From: Solitalea lacus
GTDB lineage: Bacteria > Bacteroidota > Bacteroidia > Sphingobacteriales > Sphingobacteriaceae
DNA length: 64,000 bases
Assembly: GCF_022014595.1 (NCBI RefSeq)
Contig: NZ_CP091740.1
Span: forward strand, 1,116,001 to 1,180,000
Direction: 5' to 3'
Positions 8,521-21,355 of this stretch are shown here, piece by piece (within the stretch, counting starts at the first letter, position 1; each line of letters starts with the position of its first letter). Both the position numbers and the translations under genes were made by a program. The notes under the pieces are model-generated. The model had not been told where the DNA came from. It made no database searches and worked only from the letters and a program-made list of their open reading frames with translations.

Positions 8521-9711
8521 TTACACCAATCCCGGAATTTCTACCATTTCACTTACATCGGCTTTGTAATCAACGTTAGCTAAATCAAATCCGAATAAGT
8601 TTAAGAAATCTGATCTATAACCAGCTAAATCACCAATTGCTGGTAATGCTTCAGTAGTTGATTGTTCCCACAAAGTAGCAACTTGAGCCTGCACATCCTC
8701 ACGCATTTCCCAATCATCAATACGGATTCTGCCTTTTTCATCTAATGGTACTGTGCTGCCGTTGTACAAACGCTGTTGGAATAAGCGTTGGATTTGCTCA
8801 ATACAACCTTCATGGATGTTATTTTCTTTCATCACTTTGTACAATAAAGAAATGTATAAAGGAATTACCGGAATGGCTGAACTGGCTTGCGTTACTAATG
8901 CTTTGTTAACGGATACGTATGCAGTACCATTAATATCTTTTAACTTTTCAGTAATGGTAAATGCTGTAGCTTCTAAATGATCTTTAGCACGTCCAATGGT
9001 ACCTTTGCGGTATACAGGCTCCGTTAAAGCTGGGCCAATATACGAGTAAGCAACTGTTGTTGCTCCCGGTGCCAGGACACCGGCTGCTTTCAAATCATCA
9101 ATCCACATTTCCCAATCTTCACCGCCCATAACAGCTACTGTATTTTCAACATCCTCTTCTGTACAAGGTTGAATGGTGATATCTGATACTACGCCGGTAT
9201 GAAAATCTACAGTTTTATTGCTAAACGGCTGGCCAATTGGCTTTAAAACAGAACGATGAGTAACACCGGTTTTAGGGTTAGTTCTAACAGGAGACGCTAA
9301 GCTGTAGATAATCAAATCAATCTGACCTAGATCTGCTTTGATTAGATCAATGGTTTGTTGTTTTATTTCGTTTGAAAACGCATCGCCATTAATGCTTTTT
9401 GCATATAAACCTGCTTGATGAGCCTGTTTTTCGAATGCAGCAGTGTTGTACCATCCTGGAGATGCTGTCTTGCCTTCTTGCGGTGGTTTTTCGAAATACA
9501 CTCCTATCGTAGCCGCATTTGAACCAAAGGCTGCAGTAATTCTCGATGCTAATCCGAAACCAGTTGAAGCCCCAATTACCAATACTTTTTTTGCTCCTTC
9601 AATTAAGCCTTTTGATTTTACATAGTTGATTTGATTTATTACGTTTTGTTCACATCCATTAGGATGTGCAGTCAAACAAATAAATCCTCGCATTCTAGGT
9701 TCTATAATCAT
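8521..9711 (-). CDS. fabV: trans-2-enoyl-CoA/ACP reductase, FabV/TER family
   Basis: This 396-residue NADH-dependent enoyl reductase is of the large SDR class that includes FabV (ACP substrates) and TER (CoA substrates). The glycine-rich cofactor site is GASTGFGLASR (48-57). The catalytic Tyr234 and Lys243 have the class-specific Y-x8-K spacing (YRKGTIGRAK). The N-terminal RGFICLTAHPNGC and the C-terminal FNLFGFDLANVDY are also typical. Length is exactly in the family range. Sequence alone does not tell fatty-acid synthesis from crotonyl-CoA reduction. Its presence beside fabI gives the cell two unrelated enoyl reductases. Confidence 0.93.
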   Translation of the reverse strand: MIIEPRMRGFICLTAHPNGCEQNVINQINYVKSKGLIEGAKKVLVIGASTGFGLASRITAAFGSNAATIGVYFEKPPQEGKTASPGWYNTAAFEKQAHQAGLYAKSINGDAFSNEIKQQTIDLIKADLGQIDLIIYSLASPVRTNPKTGVTHRSVLKPIGQPFSNKTVDFHTGVVSDITIQPCTEEDVENTVAVMGGEDWEMWIDDLKAAGVLAPGATTVAYSYIGPALTEPVYRKGTIGRAKDHLEATAFTITEKLKDINGTAYVSVNKALVTQASSAIPVIPLYISLLYKVMKENNIHEGCIEQIQRLFQQRLYNGSTVPLDEKGRIRIDDWEMREDVQAQVATLWEQSTTEALPAIGDLAGYRSDFLNLFGFDLANVDYKADVSEMVEIPGLV

Positions 9712-9779
9712 GTTTTGTGTATGTTTTCGATTTTAGTTTAGTTATGATGAATATTATTAAATAAAATTCCCGCAAAAGA

Positions 9780-11447
9780 TTAGTTGGCTTGAGTTAAAAG
9801 CTCCCGGGCATTTAATAAGGCATTTTCCCCCGGATTCTCGCCACTCAACATTACGGCAATCTCTTTTATACGTTCTTCCTGGTTCAATTTTCGGATGCTT
9901 GTAGTGGTTTGTCCGTTTTTACTTTCCTTGTAAACAAAGAAATGCGATTGTCCTTTGCTTGCAATTTGAGGAAGATGGGTAATGGTAATTACCTGCATGT
10001 TATCTGCATATTTATGCATTACATTACCTACTTTTTTAGCCACTTCGCCAGATACACCGGTGTCAATTTCGTCAAATACAATGGTTGGTAAGGCATTATA
10101 TTTAGCAGAAAGACCTTTGATAGCCAACATTAATCTTGATAACTCTCCACCCGAGGCAACTTTATGAAGCTCCTGTGGTTGAAATCCTTGATTAGCTGAG
10201 AACAAGAACTTAACTAGATCCAATCCGCTTGCAGTAATTTGGTCATCAGACAAGAGTTGAATTTCTATTTTAAAAATAGCATTGTTAAGACCTAATTCTT
10301 TCAACAAATGATTTACCTGTTGTTCAACTGACTCAACAGCTTTAAGACGTTGATTTGACAACTTTTTAGCTAACTGAATCAATTTGTCAAACTCTTCTGC
10401 CAATTGCTTTTGTAAGCGCTCTATTTCTTCGTCAACATTACTGACACTCAAAATTTTCTCATTAAGTGATGCCTGGAAGGTCAATAATTCAGTTATTGAA
10501 GTCAGCTTATGTTTTTGTTGTAAGCGATAAATTAGGTCTAAGCGTTCATTAACAAAATCCAGTCGTTCAGGATCAATAAGAGTTCGTTCAGATAGTCCTT
10601 CAATTTCAGCGGCTACATCTTTTAACTCAATTTGCACGCTGCGTAAACGTTCTGCAATTGAGGCTAGCTGAGGATTGTATTTCTCTAATGTTGAAATATG
10701 ATGAACGGCTTCCTTTAACTGTCCAATAACAGGTGTTTCACCCTCATTAAGCAGGAATGCTGTATTTGATAGGTTGCCTTTTATTTCTGCAGCATGCGAT
10801 AGCAATTGTTGCTCATTTTCTAGCTCACTTTGTTCACCTTCAGTTAATTTTGCCGATTCAAGTTCGTTGAATTGAAATTGTAAATAGTCAATTTCTGACT
10901 TACCCTCATTACTTCGTTCAATTAAGGTAGTAAGTTGCTGTTGCTGTTGTTTGAAAGCTTTAAAGCGTTGTTTAAACTGCGCTACTTCTTCCTTATGTTG
11001 AGCAAATCCATCAACAACTAATAATTGAAATGCAGATGAATTTATCTGTAGGGTCTGGTGTTGAGAGTGAATATCGATTAATTGTTCACCCAACTCTTTT
11101 AATAGAGTCAGATTTACCGGCGTATCATTTACAAATGCTCTTGAGCGTCCATCAGTAGTAATCTCTCTGCGAATAATAGTACTATGGTCATAATCTATGT
11201 CGTTTTCAACAAAGAAATCCTGAATAGCGTATTTTGCAATATCAAATGCACCTTCAATTACACATTTAATATCACCTTTAAATAGCGATTTAGAGTCAGC
11301 TCGTTCACCCAAAATCAATCCCAGTGCTCCTAATATAATGGATTTTCCGGCTCCGGTTTCTCCGGTTATAATTGAAAGATGGTTTGAAAACTCTATGTCG
11401 AGTTTATCAATTATCGCATAATTACGAATTGAAAGACGGTTTATCAC
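9780..11447 (-). CDS. recN: DNA repair protein RecN
   Basis: RecN is an SMC-like ATPase that acts in recombinational repair of double-strand breaks. The 555-residue protein has the N-terminal Walker A GETGAGKS (29-36), the conserved LIDIHSQHQTLQI region, a central coiled coil (about 150-350), the signature VASGGELSRLMLAIK and Walker B IVFDEIDTGVSG, in the order expected. It starts 49 bases after the porD gene and is probably the last gene of a coaBC-porD-recN transcript. Confidence 0.96.
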   Translation of the reverse strand: MINRLSIRNYAIIDKLDIEFSNHLSIITGETGAGKSIILGALGLILGERADSKSLFKGDIKCVIEGAFDIAKYAIQDFFVENDIDYDHSTIIRREITTDGRSRAFVNDTPVNLTLLKELGEQLIDIHSQHQTLQINSSAFQLLVVDGFAQHKEEVAQFKQRFKAFKQQQQQLTTLIERSNEGKSEIDYLQFQFNELESAKLTEGEQSELENEQQLLSHAAEIKGNLSNTAFLLNEGETPVIGQLKEAVHHISTLEKYNPQLASIAERLRSVQIELKDVAAEIEGLSERTLIDPERLDFVNERLDLIYRLQQKHKLTSITELLTFQASLNEKILSVSNVDEEIERLQKQLAEEFDKLIQLAKKLSNQRLKAVESVEQQVNHLLKELGLNNAIFKIEIQLLSDDQITASGLDLVKFLFSANQGFQPQELHKVASGGELSRLMLAIKGLSAKYNALPTIVFDEIDTGVSGEVAKKVGNVMHKYADNMQVITITHLPQIASKGQSHFFVYKESKNGQTTTSIRKLNQEERIKEIAVMLSGENPGENALLNARELLTQAN

Positions 11448-11496
11448 AATAAAACAGCTCTAAATTTTGAGGCGCTAAGGTAAAAAAAACGAACGT

Positions 11497-12402
11497 TTAA
11501 TTTTTACTTCCTTGCTCGTATTTACTATAGTTTGATGGATCTACATTTTTTAGCACGGCTAAAATTTTAGTTTTCTGCGTTATATCAGCCTTTTGCAATA
11601 TATGGGCTATCTCTTCGTTTTTGGCAGTAAAGAAAACCGAAAAAATAAAAGCGGTTGGTTTATCTCTGTAAGGTCTTTCAAATAAAAGGAGCGAGTTTAG
11701 CAGATCGCCTCTTCCTTTATCAATGTTCGAATTAAATGCATCTAATCCCTTGCGATGGTAAACGTAATTGGCGTCTCTTACAGGCTTAAACATTCCGTTT
11801 AATAAATTTTCGGCCAGCCAATAACGATTAGTATTGTTTTCAAAGGCTTTCCACCCAACGAAAGGTGAATTTTGAGCCTGATTAACCACATTTTGGGCCT
11901 TAGTGAAATTAGGCGTTCCACCCTCTAAAGAAAATGTATCGTAATCCATCCCAACAATAATATTCGCATAAAATGCTAGTAACATAGCCAAGTTGCTATT
12001 GTTAGACGAGTTTTCACTGTATTCAAGCGTTTCAAGCTCTGAGTAAGTGAACTTCCAATCGCGATCTTGAATATTTAAAACAGGTGTATTATAAGAGGTT
12101 CCATAAACTGGGCGGGAGGATTGAATTTGTGCACTTGCATCAAATTGCGAACTTCCATCCCAATTGTTAACAGTAATTATTATGCTTGCTTCAATGCGCT
12201 CTTGTGGTTGAATATTATCATTAGCCCATTTTTTACCATTCATGAAATTGGTTATCTGGGTTTCCAATGTTTGAAAAACACGGGTATCCTGAGTAGAGAC
12301 CTTGGCGAAAACTACTGAAACACGACAGTTTAAATCTTGAGCAAAAGAGCTAAAACTAAGTAGGAGAGCGCCGAATAATGGAATAATAATTCGTTTAAGC
12401 AT
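11497..12402 (-). CDS. porD: DUF4835 protein, PorD-like type IX secretion/gliding component
   Basis: This is a 301-residue exported protein of the DUF4835 family, which in Bacteroidota is linked to the type IX secretion system as PorD. I chose the ATG at 12402 because it gives a clean signal peptide (MLKRIIIPLFGALLLSFSSFAQ); an ATG 15 bases upstream is possible. The chosen start overlaps the coaBC stop by 8 bases, which implies translational coupling. Recognisable stretches are ASIIITVNNWDGSSQFDAS and NPSFVGWKAFENN-like NSPFVGWKAFENN. The neighbourhood coaBC-porD-recN with rpoZ and bamD nearby is conserved in the phylum. The PorD role is from family knowledge; no catalytic residues are evident. 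Confidence 0.8.
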   Translation of the reverse strand: MLKRIIIPLFGALLLSFSSFAQDLNCRVSVVFAKVSTQDTRVFQTLETQITNFMNGKKWANDNIQPQERIEASIIITVNNWDGSSQFDASAQIQSSRPVYGTSYNTPVLNIQDRDWKFTYSELETLEYSENSSNNSNLAMLLAFYANIIVGMDYDTFSLEGGTPNFTKAQNVVNQAQNSPFVGWKAFENNTNRYWLAENLLNGMFKPVRDANYVYHRKGLDAFNSNIDKGRGDLLNSLLLFERPYRDKPTAFIFSVFFTAKNEEIAHILQKADITQKTKILAVLKNVDPSNYSKYEQGSKN

Positions 12403-13597
12403 GTAAAGTTGATACAATTTTGTTTACAATATCTTGAGCTACCTCTTGTTTGGTTTTTAGCTCAAAGGTTTCAGTTTTTCCATTTTTGTCCAATATAGTA
12501 ATCTTATTGGTATCTCCCTGAAAACCTGCTCCTTTATCATTCAATGAATTAAGTACGATAAAGTCAAGATTTTTCTTTTTCAGCTTTCCGGTAGCGTTTT
12601 CGATTTCATTAGTTGTTTCCAAGGCAAAACCTACCAGAAGCTGTTCCGGTTTTTTAAGTTTTCCAAGCTCAGCTAAAATATCTTTGGTTTTGGTGAGTGA
12701 TAAAGAAAACTCATTTTCTGTTTTTTTTATTTTCTGAGTCGCCACTTCGACGGGAGTGTAATCAGCAACGGCTGCGCTCATTATGGCAATATCTACTGAT
12801 GGAAAATAACGAACACATTGCTCGAACATTTCACCTGCCGACGTTACTCGCTTTATTGATATATTTTTGTGATTTGTCAGCAAATGAGTAGGCCCGCTAA
12901 TAAGGGTTACATGAGCACCTTGATCGGCTAGTTCTTCCGCAAGAGCAAATCCCATCTTTCCACTTGAATGATTGCCGATAAATCTAACCGGATCAATAGC
13001 TTCATAAGTAGGGCCTGCAGTAACCAAAATGTTTTTATTTAACAGAGGCTTTTCTGCATTCAGCTGAATTTGTAGAAAATCAAAAATATCTTCCGGTTCG
13101 GCCATACGACCTTCGCCAATTAATCCACTTGCCAGTTCGCCGTGTGTAGGTTTTATCAATGTGTTACCATAAGCTACCAGTTTGCCAATATTTTTTTGAG
13201 TTGATGGATGCTTCCACATGTCTAAGTCCATGGCGGGAGCAAAATAAACCGGACATTTAGCTGAAAGGTAAACAGCCGAGAGTAAATTATCACAAATACC
13301 ATTGGCAAACTTTGCAATGCTATTGGCACTTGCCGGGGCAATAATAAAGGCATCTGCCCAAAGACCAAGTTCAACATGGTTGGTCCATTCTCCAGCGTCG
13401 TTTTTTACAAAATCTTTGTTTACCGGATTTTTTGAAAGCGTAGCTATTGTTAAAGGGGTAATGAACTCTACAGCGCTTTGAGTCATTACCACTTTTACTT
13501 CCGCTCCCGACTTTATGAATAGGCGTATCAGTTCTGCAGATTTATATGCTGCAATACTTCCGCATATTCCAATCAATATTTTTTTAGATGATAGCAT
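12395..13597 (-). CDS. coaBC: bifunctional phosphopantothenoylcysteine decarboxylase / phosphopantothenate-cysteine ligase
   Basis: CoaBC makes 4'-phosphopantetheine from phosphopantothenate, cysteine and a nucleotide in coenzyme A synthesis. The 400-residue protein has the N-terminal flavoprotein CoaC domain (GICGSIAAYKSAELIRLF; the PAMDLDMW motif with its Asn/Asp and Met) and the C-terminal CoaB domain (NHSSGKMGFALAEELADQGA; KIKKTE). Length is standard. It follows the rpoZ terminator and overlaps porD at its 3' end. Confidence 0.96.
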   Translation of the reverse strand: MLSSKKILIGICGSIAAYKSAELIRLFIKSGAEVKVVMTQSAVEFITPLTIATLSKNPVNKDFVKNDAGEWTNHVELGLWADAFIIAPASANSIAKFANGICDNLLSAVYLSAKCPVYFAPAMDLDMWKHPSTQKNIGKLVAYGNTLIKPTHGELASGLIGEGRMAEPEDIFDFLQIQLNAEKPLLNKNILVTAGPTYEAIDPVRFIGNHSSGKMGFALAEELADQGAHVTLISGPTHLLTNHKNISIKRVTSAGEMFEQCVRYFPSVDIAIMSAAVADYTPVEVATQKIKKTENEFSLSLTKTKDILAELGKLKKPEQLLVGFALETTNEIENATGKLKKKNLDFIVLNSLNDKGAGFQGDTNKITILDKNGKTETFELKTKQEVAQDIVNKIVSTLHA

Positions 13598-13681
13598 TAA
13601 TCAAAAATGCGTGAAAAATGATTGAGAACAAAAAAGAAATTAGAAATAAGTTTAAGACAATCAAAGAGGTGTAAAACTAAA

Positions 13682-13702
13682 AAAGGCAGCTAAGCTGCCT
13701 TT
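13682..13702 (-). terminator. intrinsic terminator of the bamD-rpoZ transcript
   Basis: Read on the minus strand, a 9-bp stem (AAAGGCAGC, loop TTA, GCTGCCTTT) is followed directly by a T run. It begins 2 bases past the rpoZ stop and separates bamD-rpoZ from coaBC. Confidence 0.88.
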
Positions 13703-13704
13703 CA

Positions 13705-14031
13705 TTAGTTATTTTCTTTTGAAGGATTTCTGAAGTAAACTCTATCATCCAGAAATTCCTGTGTTGCAATTAAGGTAGGCTTTGGAAGGCGCTCGTAATA
13801 TTTAGAGATTTCGATTTGCTCTCTGTTTTCAAACACTTCTTCCAGGTTGTCATTCGAAGTTGCAAACTCCGATAATTTGTTTCCTAACTCCTCTTTAAGA
13901 GCAGATGAGATTTGATTTGCTCTTTTTGAAATAACAACAACACTTTCGTAAATGTTGTCGGTATCTTTATCAAGCATTCTCACATCACGAGTTACTGTCG
14001 AATTAGGAACGGTACTTTTTAAATTAGACAT
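13705..14031 (-). CDS. rpoZ: RNA polymerase omega subunit (Bacteroidota type)
   Basis: This 108-residue protein is the Bacteroidota version of RNA polymerase subunit omega, which helps assemble and stabilise the beta' subunit. The core helix signature is NIYESVVVISKRANQISSALKEEL (about residues 26-49), followed by the acidic C-terminal extension typical of the phylum. It begins 16 bases after bamD and shares its transcript. The same pairing is seen in related genomes. Confidence 0.88.
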   Translation of the reverse strand: MSNLKSTVPNSTVTRDVRMLDKDTDNIYESVVVISKRANQISSALKEELGNKLSEFATSNDNLEEVFENREQIEISKYYERLPKPTLIATQEFLDDRVYFRNPSKENN

Positions 14032-14047
14032 ATTCGTATATTCTAAA

Positions 14048-14950
14048 TTATTGATTATTTACTTGTTTGTTTTCTGTACTTTGTTGAGCCTTAGTAATAA
14101 TTTCCAGTTGCTTTACTGAAGCAGTATAGTACTGTTTGGCTTCTTTTAAGTAACGGCTTTCCGGAAATGTTTCAGCAAATGAGTTGTATGAGTCAACAGT
14201 AATATTGTAGCGTTCTTCCTGTCTTTGCTCAATACTATTTTTAGCATACAAATAATTGCTCTTTACAATCAAGAACTCAATCTCTTCGCGGTAAGGTGTA
14301 TCTGGGAAATCTCTTAAAGAGTTTCTAAATGCAATTACTGCTGATTTATATTCACCAATAGTTAAATACAATTTAGCATTTTGGAATGACTTTGATTCCA
14401 ATTTGTTTCTCAGAGCATCAATCATTCGGTTGCATTCTGTTACTTTTTTGCTCTGAGGATAAAGCTCAACAAAAAGCTGAATAGCTTCTAATGCTTTATA
14501 GGTACTGGCTTGGTCTAACGAATAAGCTGAAGGGGATTCTTCATATAAACATTTTGCAGCCATAAACCGAGCTTCTTCGGCATACTTACCTCCCGGGAAT
14601 TCATCTGCCAATGTTTTAAACTGAAAACGAGCATCCATTAAATCGGCTCCTAAAAAGTAAGTGCTATAAGCCATACCATAGGAAACATCTTCGGCTTTGG
14701 CAGTTCCTCTATAAGGAACCAGCAACGACTCGTACAAATCGTGCGCACGTTGAAAATAAGTGAAACTTCCGCTTTTCTTGTTTTTTACTAATTCTCTTCC
14801 TTTATTAAAGTACTCCACAGCCTTCTCGTACTTCTGCAAGTTGTCTCCACTTTCTTTCAGCTTCTCATACTTACTCTTACAGCCGCTAAGTACAGCAATA
14901 GAAATTGCTCCAAATATATATATGCGTTTAATAGATTCAGTTTTAAACAT
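14048..14950 (-). CDS. bamD: outer membrane assembly lipoprotein BamD
   Basis: BamD is the essential lipoprotein of the BAM complex that folds outer-membrane beta-barrels. The 300-residue protein has a signal peptide with lipobox (LSGC, Cys23) and TPR repeats: KYEKAVEYFNKG, DARFQFKTLADEFPGGKYAEEARFMAAKCLY, and EYKSAVIAFRNSLRDFPDTPYREEIEFLIVKS. It heads the bamD-rpoZ pair and is transcribed away from the rRNA operon. Confidence 0.93.
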   Translation of the reverse strand: MFKTESIKRIYIFGAISIAVLSGCKSKYEKLKESGDNLQKYEKAVEYFNKGRELVKNKKSGSFTYFQRAHDLYESLLVPYRGTAKAEDVSYGMAYSTYFLGADLMDARFQFKTLADEFPGGKYAEEARFMAAKCLYEESPSAYSLDQASTYKALEAIQLFVELYPQSKKVTECNRMIDALRNKLESKSFQNAKLYLTIGEYKSAVIAFRNSLRDFPDTPYREEIEFLIVKSNYLYAKNSIEQRQEERYNITVDSYNSFAETFPESRYLKEAKQYYTASVKQLEIITKAQQSTENKQVNNQ

Positions 14951-15363
14951 CCTGCAAAGATAGATTTTAATTTTATTTATATCAATTGGTTAATATGTAT
15001 AATTATATAAGCCCAGTAGCTATTATGCTTCGCAATATATAACGCAGAGATGAATAGTTTCTTGTTATCAAGGCAACTTTTTGTTATAACTTCTATATAT
15101 ATAATATAATGTCATGTATATAATATAAGGAGTGTCGCCATTAGTTTGCATTAGTAGTAGAGTGCTTGTTTAAAAGAAATATTAGGGAGAATTATAGTTG
15201 ATAACTGCTTATGAAGACCTATCAATACTATATATAGCAGAGAACAGAGTCTCTTAATAGATAGTAGAAGTGGAAATAAACTATCATTTTAATTCTTTTT
15301 GAAGTTTTTCCTGCAGTGCTCCAGGGTGTTAGGGGGTGATGGCGGAAAAAGGGGGAGAAAGGA
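14951..15363. other. AT-rich spacer between bamD and the rRNA promoters
   Basis: This 410-base stretch holds no credible gene. It is strongly AT-rich with TATATA runs near 15095-15130 and 15228-15235, then turns abruptly G-rich at about 15325. It must contain the bamD promoter on the minus strand and any upstream elements of the rRNA operon, but I could not place a clear box. Confidence 0.6.
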
Positions 15364-15394
15364 TTTGGAGGAACGGAAAAGAGTCGTACTTTTG
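15364..15394 (+). promoter_or_regulatory. rRNA operon promoter P1
   Basis: TTTG at 15364-15367 and TACTTTTG at 15387-15394 are 19 bases apart, matching the Bacteroidota primary sigma consensus (TTTG, about 19-21 bases, TAnnTTTG). It is the most upstream of three similar promoters before the 16S gene. Confidence 0.75.
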
Positions 15395-15516
15395 CGCTCC
15401 GCAATCGGAAGGAGGGCGGGAGGATTTGAGGGACGGAAGGACAGGTGAGGGGGAGCGAGCAGGAGGAAAGCCATCTGGAAACTTAAAAAGAGCGCCAAAA
15501 ATTATTTTAAAATAAA

Positions 15517-15548
15517 TTTGGCAGAAGAGAAAAAAAGTTTCACCTTTG
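15517..15548 (+). promoter_or_regulatory. rRNA operon promoter P2
   Basis: TTTG at 15517-15520 and CACCTTTG at 15541-15548 are 20 bases apart. The -7 box has C for the first T of the consensus, but the initiation region (TTTGCACTCCC) resembles that of P1 and P3. Confidence 0.65.
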
Positions 15549-15662
15549 CACTCCCGAAACGACGGGGACGCTGATGAGGAAGTCAACAGCGGAAGAAATT
15601 GAAAAACTGGCCTGAAGAGGAATCGAAAGCAGAAAAGCGAGAAAAAAAAGTTAAAAAAGTTC

Positions 15663-15692
15663 TTGCAGAAGTCAAAAAGATGCTTACCTTTG
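15663..15692 (+). promoter_or_regulatory. rRNA operon promoter P3
   Basis: TTG at 15663-15665 and TACCTTTG at 15685-15692 are 19 bases apart. It is the promoter nearest the 16S gene, about 270 bases upstream, and matches the consensus best of the three. Confidence 0.75.
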
Positions 15693-15824
15693 CAGCCCCG
15701 CTGAGACGGAAGGTCGGCAGCGAAAAAGAAGAAAGAAAAAACGACGAAGGATACAGGGAAGTCGCAAGACGAATCGGTTCGACTCCGGTACTATCCACGA
15801 CAGGTTAACAGCGGTTAACCGAAC

Positions 15825-15833
15825 GTTCTTTGA
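15825..15833 (+). promoter_or_regulatory. boxA-like antitermination element in the 16S leader
   Basis: GTTCTTTGA occurs here and again, identical, in the spacer before the 23S gene (17832-17840). The two positions are those of the boxA elements (TGCTCTTTA type) that load NusB/NusE-style antitermination factors in rRNA operons. Confidence 0.55.
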
Positions 15834-15907
15834 AGAGATGAGAATAGCGCAGCAACTTGTAGCAATACAAGAAGCTAGCATACAATAACTGTCAATCCAA
15901 GAGACAA

Positions 15908-15941
15908 TGGTTCTTCGGAACCACCTGTATCGCAAGATACA
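15908..15941 (+). other. paired tetraloop hairpins in the 16S leader
   Basis: Two hairpins follow each other: TGGTTC-TTCG-GAACCA (15908-15923) and TGTATC-GCAA-GATACA (15926-15941). One has a UUCG loop, the other a GNRA loop, both very stable. They sit between the boxA-like site and the 16S 5' end and probably shape leader folding or processing. Confidence 0.65.
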
Positions 15942-15960
15942 AGGAACAAACTTAAAGTAT

Positions 15961-17482
<1,522 letters not shown>

Positions 17483-17614
17483 AGAGAAGGATAGCAGTTA
17501 TCACTAGCTGCTGCGCTATACAATCTCATTTCAACACTTCAACAAGAGAAAACCCAAGTACCGGTAGGAAGGGTAGATGAATGAACAAGCCTACTGCCTG
17601 CAGGAACAATCCAA

Positions 17615-17692
17615 AGTCCCGTAGCTCAGTTTGGTTAGAGCACTACACTGATAATGTAGGGGTCAGCAGTTCAAGTCTGCTCGGGACTACCA
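17615..17692 (+). tRNA. tRNA-Ile (GAT)
   Basis: The acceptor arms AGTCCCG and CGGGACT pair, followed by discriminator A and an encoded CCA. The anticodon loop CTGATAA gives anticodon GAT at 17650-17652. It is in the 16S-23S spacer, its usual position. Confidence 0.97.
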
Positions 17693-17734
17693 AAGCGCAG
17701 GAAACGATAAAGCGGAAACAAGCGCACTTAACTT

Positions 17735-17808
17735 GGGGAATTAGCTCAGCTGGCTAGAGCACCTGCCTTGCACGCAGGGGGTCAACGGTTCGAATCCGTT
17801 ATTCTCCA
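17735..17808 (+). tRNA. tRNA-Ala (TGC)
   Basis: The acceptor arms GGGGAAT and ATTCTCC pair with one G-U; the anticodon stem CCTGC/GCAGG encloses CTTGCAC with anticodon TGC at 17769-17771. CCA is not encoded here (the next bases are CAC), unlike the adjacent tRNA-Ile. Confidence 0.97.
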
Positions 17809-17831
17809 CACTGAACCAAAGGGTTCATGAA

Positions 17832-17840
17832 GTTCTTTGA
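17832..17840 (+). promoter_or_regulatory. boxA-like element before the 23S gene
   Basis: GTTCTTTGA is identical to the leader element at 15825-15833 and begins the sequence GTTCTTTGACATATTG, which is common before 23S genes in this phylum. Confidence 0.55.
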
Positions 17841-17931
17841 CATATTGAAAGAAGTTACCTGAAAAGGTAAACGAGCAACAGATAGATTAATTTCTATAAT
17901 GTAAGCATTAAGACGCAAGTCTTAGTAATAA

Positions 17932-20804
<2,873 letters not shown>

Positions 20805-20879
20805 AAAAGAAAGCCTCGTTTACCAAAAAACAGCAGTAACTTCTTTCAACAATATGTCGAAACAGAACTGAAAAGATAT

Positions 20880-20990
<111 letters not shown>

Positions 20991-20996
20991 TTTTAT

Positions 20997-21033
20997 ACGA
21001 AGGGAACCCAACAAAGGTTCCCTTTCGTTTTTT
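20997..21033 (+). terminator. rRNA operon terminator
   Basis: The stem ACGA-AGGGAACC pairs with GGTTCCCT-T-TCGT (one bulged T), with a 7-base loop and a run of six T. It begins 7 bases after the 5S gene. Confidence 0.92.
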
Positions 21034-21355
21034 AGGAACTTTCATCTGCCCTATTTTTCAACTTTATTTTTAATTAGCTATTTTATTAAATCAATTTATT
21101 TTGGTGTCAAATTTTCCAATCGGCTTTTAAGCATCAAGTACAAAAGTTGTGGAGTAAGCTTTTAAGCAGTCTCCCCAATACTAAAATTGATTAAATTTAT
21201 TTACGCAATCGATTACGTATCTTTTTTATTATACTTTAGCTATACCCAATTATTCTACAGGCTTTTAATAATTTTATCTATTCATTAATACTTTGTTAAG
21301 ATTATTTAACGTGATTAATAAATTTGATAAAATCTGTAATTAAAACCATAATAAA
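21034..21355. other. AT-rich spacer, nothing recognised
   Basis: These 320 bases between the rRNA terminator and the GH31 gene contain stop codons in all frames and no RNA gene I can recognise. The GH31 promoter must lie here, but no TAnnTTTG box at a suitable distance from a TTG is convincing. Confidence 0.5.

Noticed and set aside
15289-15935. Several open frames of 69-85 codons on both strands in front of the 16S gene
   Set aside because: They overlap the tandem rRNA promoters and leader, have biased Ser/Pro or Lys/Glu composition from the G-rich DNA, and show no domain.
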